Below, in pieces: positions 58,940 to 64,000 of a DNA stretch of 64,000 nucleotides. The position numbers and the translations under genes are program-made. How positions within the stretch are numbered: the stretch's first letter is position 1; each line of letters opens with the position of its first letter. The stretch is from Catellatospora sp. KI3 (GTDB taxonomy: Bacteria; Actinomycetota; Actinomycetes; Mycobacteriales; Micromonosporaceae): positions 186,001 through 250,000 of the forward strand of contig NZ_JASAMB010000005.1 of assembly GCF_029948125.1 (NCBI RefSeq), given 5' to 3'. The notes under the pieces are model-generated. The model made no database searches. It was not told where the DNA came from and worked only from the letters and a program-made list of their open reading frames with translations.

Positions 58940-60712
58940 TCAGGAGGCGGGCTCGCCCGAGGGCGAGGTCAGGGTGGTGCCGGTCGCGACGGGCGTGCCG
59001 AAGTTCGGCGTGCCGTCGGCGTTCCAGGTGAACTTCTGCACCCGGGTCGACCGGTTCATGTCGCAGCCGCCGCTCGACGAGCTGTTGGCGTGGTACACGA
59101 TCCAGTCCTCGGTGCCGTCGGGCGACTTGAAGAACCCGTTGTGGCCGGGCCCGTAGACGCCGTTGGCGTTGGAGCGCTGGAAGACCGGGTTCGGCGACTT
59201 CGTCCAGGACGACGAGAGCAGCGGGTCGCCGGTGCCGTTGTAGGTCAGCATGCCCAGCTTGTAGTCCGGGGTGGAGCAGTGGCTGGTCGAGTAGATGATG
59301 AAGGTCTTGCCGTTGCGCTGCAGGACCTCACCGCCCTCGGCCACCGCGCCGCCGACCGTCTCCCAGCTCAGCGTCGGCGTGGTCAGGATGCGGCGGGTGC
59401 CGCTGGCCGTCCACGGGTTGCTCAGCGGGCGGATGAACATCGGCTGCGAGCCGTTGTAGAACGTGCCCAGCAGGTACAGGTTGCCGTTGAGCTGCAGGAT
59501 GCCCGGGTCGAGCTCCCACGTGTTGTCCGAGGTCGGGTCCAGCAGGTCGGCCTTGAACGTATACGGCCCCATCGGGTCCAGCCCGGCGCTCTCCAGCACG
59601 TGGATGCGCTGGGTGCCCAGGTCGTACGGCTCGCGACCGGCGGTGTAGTAGAAGTACCAGCGCTGGCCGTTCGGGCCGCTGAGCAGGTGGAACTCCGGCG
59701 CCCACATGGTGCCGGCCCCGTTGGGGTTGGTCAGGTTGAACAGCACCTGGTCGGTGGCCGTGGCCAGGCCGCGCATGGTGGTCGCCTTGCGCATGGTGAT
59801 GGTGCGGTTCCAGGTGGTCGTGGCCAGGTAGTAGTACCCGTTGTAGTAGGTCAGCCACGGGTCCGGGCCCTGCGCCTTGATCGGGTTGGTGAAGGTGTTG
59901 CCGGTGCCGCCGCCGGACGTGATGGTCCAGGTGAAGGTCGCCGACCCGCTGACACCGCCGCTGGTCGCGGTCACCGTGACGGTGTACGTGGCGACCGTGC
60001 TCGGCGTGCCGCTGACGACCCCGGTCGAGGTGTTGAGGCTAAGCCCGGCGGGCAGGCCGCTCGCCGACCAGGTGTAGCTGCCGGTGCCGCCGCTGGCGGC
60101 CAGGGTCAGGCTGGCCGAGGTGTTGACCGTGTTCGACCGGTTGCCCGGGTTGGTGACGGTCACCGAACCGCTGGTCGCGGTGTAGCTCGGCAGGCGCCAC
60201 ACCCGGCTGGCGGCGGTGCTGCACGGCAGCTGGACCAGCCCCGTGTTGCCGGTGGCCACGCCCCCGGCGGGCACGATGCACTTGCCGGAGCCGACCGACA
60301 CCAGGTTGAACGTCTTGTCGGTGCCGCTGACCGCGACCGGGACCAGGCGCCACTGCTGGTTGGCGTTGGTGTGGCAGGTCCACTGGATGATCGTGGCGTT
60401 ATCGGCGGTCGACGCGCCGTTGACGTCGACGCACTTGCCCGCCGTCAGCGTGGCGACGGTGTAGACGTCGCTGGTCCCGGAGACGGGGTTGAAGGTGAAG
60501 CGCTGGTTGGCGGCGGAGTTGCAGCCGTACTGCACCAGCTGGGTGCCGTTGGTGGCGCTGCTGTTGGGCACGTCCGCGCAGTTGCCGCCGTTCTGGTTCA
60601 CGGCGGTGCTGCTGAAGCTGACGGCCGCCGAGGCGGACTGCGGCACGAGCAGCAGCGCGGCCACCAGCAGCGGCACGCTGAGCAGGGTGATACGACGAGG
60701 CGAACCTCTCAC
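58940..60712 (-). CDS. Secreted GH43 hydrolase with N-terminal ricin-type domain
   Basis: A 590-residue exported protein. Signal peptide (residues 1-30) is followed by a CBM13/ricin B domain (about 35-165; NSAANQRFTF, NANQQWRLV), a putative Ig/He_PIG-like domain (about 185-270; ASGLPAGLSLNTSTGVVSGTP), and a five-bladed GH43 propeller (about 275-590). Catalytic acids are expected in AQGPDPWLTYYNGYYYL (Asp base), SAGLDPMGPY, and AVAEGGEVLQ (Glu acid). It may cut arabinan or xylan side chains. The GTG at 60712 has AAGGA eight bases upstream; the ATG at 60721 is also open. It fits with the neighbouring GH127 as hemicellulose or arabinan degradation. Confidence 0.88.
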   Translation of the reverse strand: MRGSPRRITLLSVPLLVAALLLVPQSASAAVSFSSTAVNQNGGNCADVPNSSATNGTQLVQYGCNSAANQRFTFNPVSGTSDVYTVATLTAGKCVDVNGASTADNATIIQWTCHTNANQQWRLVPVAVSGTDKTFNLVSVGSGKCIVPAGGVATGNTGLVQLPCSTAASRVWRLPSYTATSGSVTVTNPGNRSNTVNTSASLTLAASGGTGSYTWSASGLPAGLSLNTSTGVVSGTPSTVATYTVTVTATSGGVSGSATFTWTITSGGGTGNTFTNPIKAQGPDPWLTYYNGYYYLATTTWNRTITMRKATTMRGLATATDQVLFNLTNPNGAGTMWAPEFHLLSGPNGQRWYFYYTAGREPYDLGTQRIHVLESAGLDPMGPYTFKADLLDPTSDNTWELDPGILQLNGNLYLLGTFYNGSQPMFIRPLSNPWTASGTRRILTTPTLSWETVGGAVAEGGEVLQRNGKTFIIYSTSHCSTPDYKLGMLTYNGTGDPLLSSSWTKSPNPVFQRSNANGVYGPGHNGFFKSPDGTEDWIVYHANSSSSGGCDMNRSTRVQKFTWNADGTPNFGTPVATGTTLTSPSGEPAS

Positions 60713-60940
60713 GGGGCACATCCTTTTGCGGGTAGGCGAATGCGATACACCGCTGGGATGGAAAGCGCCCCACGAGCCCGCAGCGCTGTGCTGCGCGGCC
60801 CGACCGCACGCCTACCCGGTCACCCCAGTGGCTTAGGCAGTATTGCCGACATCCACATCGGTGGACAAGCCTCCGCGACGATTCGGGTTTATCCGCACGA
60901 AGGCGGGGGTAACCCGCGCCCGTACGGAAAGGGGTTCACC

Positions 60941-61396
60941 ATGGACGGGGCGACACCGCCGCACGGCGAGCCGCCCGCCTCGGCGGGCGGCGGCCTCATC
61001 GAGGAGGTCGCCGGGTTGCGCAGCAGAGGCCGCCAGCTGGTCGAGGAGCTGATCCGGCTCTCGCGCCAGCTGGCGGAGCTGCACCGTGCCGTCAGGGCGG
61101 ACTCTGCTGCCGGCGCCCGCCTCCGCGCACGCGGCACGCCCGAGGGCGCAGCCGGCACCCGCCTCCGCGGGCGCGGCACGCTCGACGGTACTGCCGGCGC
61201 CCGCCTCCGCGGGCGCGGCACGCTCGACGGTACTGCCGGCGCCCGCCTCCGCGGGCGCGGCACGCTCGCCTCTCAGGCGGCGTCTTCCCTCGTCGCTGCC
61301 GAGCCTGCGGCTCGGTCACGCTCCTCAGTCCAGACGCCGCCGGCGAGCGTGCCGGTCGGTGCGGGCGACGATGGTGGAGAGGCTACGGACAGCTGA
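60941..61396 (+). CDS. Small protein with coiled coil and tandem 14-residue repeats
   Basis: A 151-residue protein. Residues 18-52 look like a coiled coil (GLIEEVAGLRSRGRQLVEEL), then 3.8 copies of a 14-residue unit (AGARLRGRGTLDGT) occupy 57-110, and the end is Ala/Ser-rich. A ribosome site (GGAAAGGGG) precedes the ATG. Third-position G+C of the first half supports coding on this strand. The repeat is so regular that the opposite strand also has an open frame (60889-61263) with Arg/Pro repeats. Its last 14 bases overlap the 3' end of the RTX-like gene on the other strand. The function is unknown. Confidence 0.6.
   Translation: MDGATPPHGEPPASAGGGLIEEVAGLRSRGRQLVEELIRLSRQLAELHRAVRADSAAGARLRARGTPEGAAGTRLRGRGTLDGTAGARLRGRGTLDGTAGARLRGRGTLASQAASSLVAAEPAARSRSSVQTPPASVPVGAGDDGGEATDS
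61109..61267. repeat. Tandem 42-bp repeat, 3.8 copies
   Basis: Units start at 61109, 61151, 61193 and 61235 (last one incomplete); units 2 and 3 differ in a single base. Each unit encodes 14 residues in the small coiled-coil protein, and such repeats expand or contract by slippage. Confidence 0.9.
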
Positions 61397-62219
61397 TCCG
61401 GGTGTCGCCGGTGTCGATGGTGCAGACGTCGAAGCCGGGTCCGCCGTCGGCGGTGTCGTTTCCGCGTACGCTGTCGCGGACGTTGATGACGTCGTTGCCG
61501 TCCTCGCCGTAGACGGTGTCGCTGCCGCTGCCGGCGTTGATGATGTCGACGCCGGGGCCGCCGTAGACGATGTCGTCGCCCGCGCCGCTGCTGATGATGT
61601 CGTTGCCGCCGAGCCCACAGATCACGTCCGGGCCGACCGTGCCGACCAGGACGTCGCTGTCGGCGGTGCCCACGATCGTGCAGGCCGGTGGTGCGCCCGT
61701 GGTCACGGTGAGGCTCGCCGCGGCTCCCGGCCCGGGTCCGCTCTCGGTGGAGGTGACCGCGCCGGTGGTGTTGTTCTTGACGCCGGTGGTCTGGGCCAGG
61801 ACGTTGACCGTGACGATGCACGCGTTCAGCGGGGTGAGCACGGCATCGGTGAGGATGATCAGCGGACCGCCCTGGTTGGCCACGACCGAGCCGGGGCAGG
61901 AACTGGCCACGCCCGAGGGCGTCGCCACGACCAGCCCGGCCGGCAGGACGTCGCTGAAGGCGACGCCGGTCAGCGTGTCCACGGTGTTGGGGTTGCCGAC
62001 CGTGAAGGTCAGCGAGGTGGTGCCGCCGACCGGCACCGTCGCGACGCCGAAGGCCTTGGCCAGGGTCGGGGGCAGGGGCGCGGCCACCGCGGGGGGTGCG
62101 GCGGCGGCGACGAGGCCTACCGTGGTCACCGCCACCGCGGCGGCTCTGCGCAGCAGGCGGCTCGCGCCGTGCCGGTGCTGCCGGGCGGTGGCCTCGCGGC
62201 CGTGCTCTGCACTCCTCAT
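61383..62219 (-). CDS. Secreted RTX-like calcium-binding repeat protein
   Basis: A 278-residue exported protein with a signal peptide (residues 20-47). Residues 50-165 form a beta-rich DUF11-like domain (TVGNPNTVDTLTGVAFSD, ACIVTVNVLAQ). Residues 180-260 hold hemolysin-type calcium-binding nonapeptides (GLGGNDIISSGAGDDIVYGGPGVDIINAG region; core GGxGxDxxx), closed by a Cys pair. Short RTX proteins like this are common in actinobacteria and have no enzyme domain. The ATG has GGGAGAA upstream. Confidence 0.82.
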   Translation of the reverse strand: MRSAEHGREATARQHRHGASRLLRRAAAVAVTTVGLVAAAAPPAVAAPLPPTLAKAFGVATVPVGGTTSLTFTVGNPNTVDTLTGVAFSDVLPAGLVVATPSGVASSCPGSVVANQGGPLIILTDAVLTPLNACIVTVNVLAQTTGVKNNTTGAVTSTESGPGPGAAASLTVTTGAPPACTIVGTADSDVLVGTVGPDVICGLGGNDIISSGAGDDIVYGGPGVDIINAGSGSDTVYGEDGNDVINVRDSVRGNDTADGGPGFDVCTIDTGDTRISCP

Positions 62220-62519
62220 GCCAGTTCTCCCGGGTCAGTCGTGAAACGGATCGACTACCGAATACTAGGCAGCACAAAGGATATTTCGGGCGCTGATGGC
62301 GAATCAGCTCGAATCATCATGAAGTATGCGAAAAGCCCTCGTGTTTCAGTGGCCTCACCTGCGGTCAATCCTCCATTCCGGAGGGATCACAGCGATGAGG
62401 GTGGAATTGTGTGTCGGTGGTAACGCCGGTGTCCATGATCGTGTGATGACGGCGTAACGCATCGTTCCTACCCTGGAAACCGCCGGTCGGGTCCGACCGG
62501 TCGGCGGGAAGGGGTGGGT
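62220..62519. other. Intergenic region before the nitrate reductase gene
   Basis: A 300-bp region, less GC-rich at 62250-62350, between divergent RTX-like and nitrate reductase genes. Half-sites GTAAC (62420 and 62454) and GAAAC (62476) have spacing of 22 between the last two, suggesting a GlnR-type nitrogen operator, but the middle half-site is degenerate. No ORF or hairpin was convincing. Confidence 0.4.
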
Positions 62520-64000
62520 GTGGCGGCGACCGCGGCCCGTGACGGTGTGACCCAGGTCAGGACGGTGTGCTCGTACTGCGGTGTGGGTTGCGGGATGGTG
62601 CTCGACGTGGCCGCCGGTCCCGACGGGCGCCGCCGCGTGCTCAAGTCCGCCGGCGACCGCGAGCACCCGGCCAACCGCGGCCGCCTGTGCACCAAGGGCG
62701 CCACCAGCGCGGATATGCTCGCCGCGCCCGGCCGGCTGGCCACGGCCCGGCTGCGCGCCGAGCGCGGCGCGCCCCCGGCCGAGACCGATCTGGACACCGC
62801 GATCGGCTACGTCGCCGCGCGGCTGCGCGGCATCGTCGACGAGCACGGACCCGACGCGGTCGCGTTCTACGTCTCGGGGCAGATGACCCTGGAGGCGCAG
62901 TACCTGTCGAACAAGCTGGCCAAGGGTTTCGTCGGCACCAACCAGATCGAGTCGAACTCGCGGCTGTGCATGGCCAGCGCCGGCAGCGGCTACAAGCTGT
63001 CGCTGGGCTCGGACGGCCCGCCGGGGTCGTACCAGGACTTCGACCACGCCGACGTGTTCTTCGTGATCGGCGCCAACATGGCCGACTGCCACCCGATCCT
63101 GTTCCTGCGCATGATGGACCGGGTCAAGGCGGGCGCGAAGCTGATCGTGGTCGACCCGCGGCGCACCGCCACCGCCGAGCGGGCCGACCTGTTCCTGCAG
63201 ATCCGCCCCGGCACCGACCTGGCCCTGCTCAACGGCCTGCTGCACCTGCTGGTCGAGGCCAAGCAGGTCGACGAGGCGTTCATCGCCGAGCACACCGAGG
63301 GCTGGGACGCGCTGGAGGCGCTGCTGGCGGACTACCCGCCCGCGACCGTCGCCGAGCTCACCGGCCTGGCCGAGGCGGACCTGCGCCAGGCCGCGGCCTG
63401 GATCGGCGCGGCCGGTGAGTGGATGAGCTGCTGGACCATGGGCCTCAACCAGAGCACCCACGGCACCTGGAACACCAACGCGCTGTGCAACCTGCACCTG
63501 GCCACCGGCGCGATCGGGCGGCCGGGCAGCGGGCCGTTCTCGCTCACCGGGCAGCCCAACGCCATGGGCGGTCGCGAGATGGGCTACATGGGCCCGGGGC
63601 TGCCGGGGCAGCGCTCGGTGCTGGCCGCGGCCGACCGCGAGTTCACCGAGGGGGTATGGCAGCTGCCCGCGGGCACCCTGCGCGCCGACGTCGGCCAGGG
63701 CACGGTCGACATGTTCGAGCGGATGGCCGCCGGGCAGATCAAGGCGTGCTGGATCGTGTGCACCAACCCGGTGGCCTCGGTCGGCAACCGCGGCACCGTG
63801 ATCGCCGGGCTGGAGGCCGCCGAGCTGGTCATCGCGCAGGACGCGTACGCCGACACCGAGACCAACGCGTACGCCGACGTGCTGCTGCCCGCCGCGATGT
63901 GGGCCGAGACCGACGGCGTGATGATCAACTCGGAGCGCAACCTCACCCTGGCCCGCCAGGTCGTCGACGCGCCCGGCGACGCGGTGCCGGACTGGCAGCT
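62520..64000 (+). CDS. Assimilatory nitrate reductase, catalytic subunit (3' truncated)
   Basis: The first 493 codons of a molybdopterin oxidoreductase; the frame runs off the window. The N-terminal 4Fe-4S site is CSYCGVGC (about residues 17-24) with a later Cys in GRLCTKG (about 57). The molybdenum domain includes SNSRLCMASAGSGYK (Cys as likely Mo ligand), DVFFVIGANMADCHPILF, VDPRRTATAERADLFLQIRPGTD (quoted in part: VDPRRTATAERAD) and TNPVASVGNR. This is the pattern of NasA/NarB-type soluble reductases that make nitrite from nitrate. The GTG start has GGGAAGGGG upstream. Expression is likely under nitrogen control. Confidence 0.93.
   Translation, partial: MAATAARDGVTQVRTVCSYCGVGCGMVLDVAAGPDGRRRVLKSAGDREHPANRGRLCTKGATSADMLAAPGRLATARLRAERGAPPAETDLDTAIGYVAARLRGIVDEHGPDAVAFYVSGQMTLEAQYLSNKLAKGFVGTNQIESNSRLCMASAGSGYKLSLGSDGPPGSYQDFDHADVFFVIGANMADCHPILFLRMMDRVKAGAKLIVVDPRRTATAERADLFLQIRPGTDLALLNGLLHLLVEAKQVDEAFIAEHTEGWDALEALLADYPPATVAELTGLAEADLRQAAAWIGAAGEWMSCWTMGLNQSTHGTWNTNALCNLHLATGAIGRPGSGPFSLTGQPNAMGGREMGYMGPGLPGQRSVLAAADREFTEGVWQLPAGTLRADVGQGTVDMFERMAAGQIKACWIVCTNPVASVGNRGTVIAGLEAAELVIAQDAYADTETNAYADVLLPAAMWAETDGVMINSERNLTLARQVVDAPGDAVPDWQ

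Noticed and set aside
60889-61263. Arg/Pro-repeat open frame on the minus strand
   Set aside because: It exists because the 42-bp repeat is open in several frames; the plus-strand start has a ribosome site and better third-base usage. Not excluded entirely, so noted as a finding.
1-64000. tRNA, rRNA, integrase, transposase, phage or replication origin
   Set aside because: None was recognised on either strand; the window looks like ordinary chromosomal arm or core without islands bounded by attachment sites.

Overview
This is a 64 kb stretch of very GC-rich chromosomal DNA from a filamentous actinomycete. The strong third-position G+C of every real gene, frequent GTG/TTG starts, a LexA of the actinobacterial type, a TIGR03086 (mycothiol-isomerase-like) protein, yybP-ykoY manganese riboswitches and many secreted polysaccharide hydrolases fit Micromonosporaceae best (Catellatospora, Actinoplanes or Micromonospora type). 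That family placement is inference: no rRNA, tRNA, phage, transposase or CRISPR array is visible.

Layout. 1-1373: tail of a sugar ABC transporter (two permeases). 1535-4564: a four-domain RNA-processing polyprotein (MJ1316/DUF504, EEP nuclease-phosphatase, 2H phosphoesterase, eukaryote-type poly(A)-polymerase-like nucleotidyltransferase). 4681-12210: small housekeeping and accessory genes (lipoprotein, tyrosine phosphatase, LLM flavin oxidoreductase, thymidylate-kinase-like protein with a methyltransferase, DUF1876 plus flavodoxin, TerC manganese exporter under a Mn riboswitch, DinB protein). 12274-20517: a large membrane-anchored glycosidase-like protein, small membrane proteins, an arginase-family/class V aminotransferase/phosphotransferase group, and lexA. 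20709-23501: a class A beta-lactamase-fold protein and an IMP dehydrogenase of the unusual Tritrichomonas-like type. 23560-31814: mostly minus-strand secreted or stress genes (two M23 peptidases, a VPS62/NPP1-like secreted protein, ArsR-glyoxalase operon, Acg-type nitroreductase behind a DosR-like box, SLOG protein coupled to a secreted endonuclease I). 32065-44252: ArsR-SRPBCC operon, TauE/SafE transporter, CGNR regulator with EamA transporter, glycosyltransferase, GH18 chitinase, ScyD-like protein, FAD monooxygenase opposite an alpha/beta hydrolase. 44319-47822: a tightly overlapped three-gene operon of solute-binding, VWA and membrane proteins. 48143-62219: secreted carbohydrate-active proteins (CBM32 beta-helix, GH127, ricin-type metalloprotease, GH43) and an RTX-like protein, interrupted by a metal-handling pair (UPF0016 exporter under a second Mn riboswitch, and a YibE/F protein with a His-rich N-terminus). 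62520-64000: the 5' part of an assimilatory nitrate reductase.

The window is unusually rich in short intergenic palindromes. At least five families recur (64 bp, 80 bp, 49 bp, 42 bp and 62 bp types), including one perfect 58-bp palindrome. One family sits only between convergent genes, as expected of bidirectional terminators; another looks like a MITE or REP-type element. Several operators can be read directly from sequence: a perfect 24-bp ArsR operator, LacI-type operators before GH127 and the CBM32 protein, and a perfect 21-bp palindrome before the chitinase.

Functionally the window combines a saprophyte's hydrolase arsenal (chitin, arabinan and other plant polysaccharides) with metal homeostasis, thiol/oxidative stress genes and an RNA repair candidate. 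The RNA-processing polyprotein, the paired Mn riboswitches, the SBP/VWA operon and the palindrome families deserve most attention.
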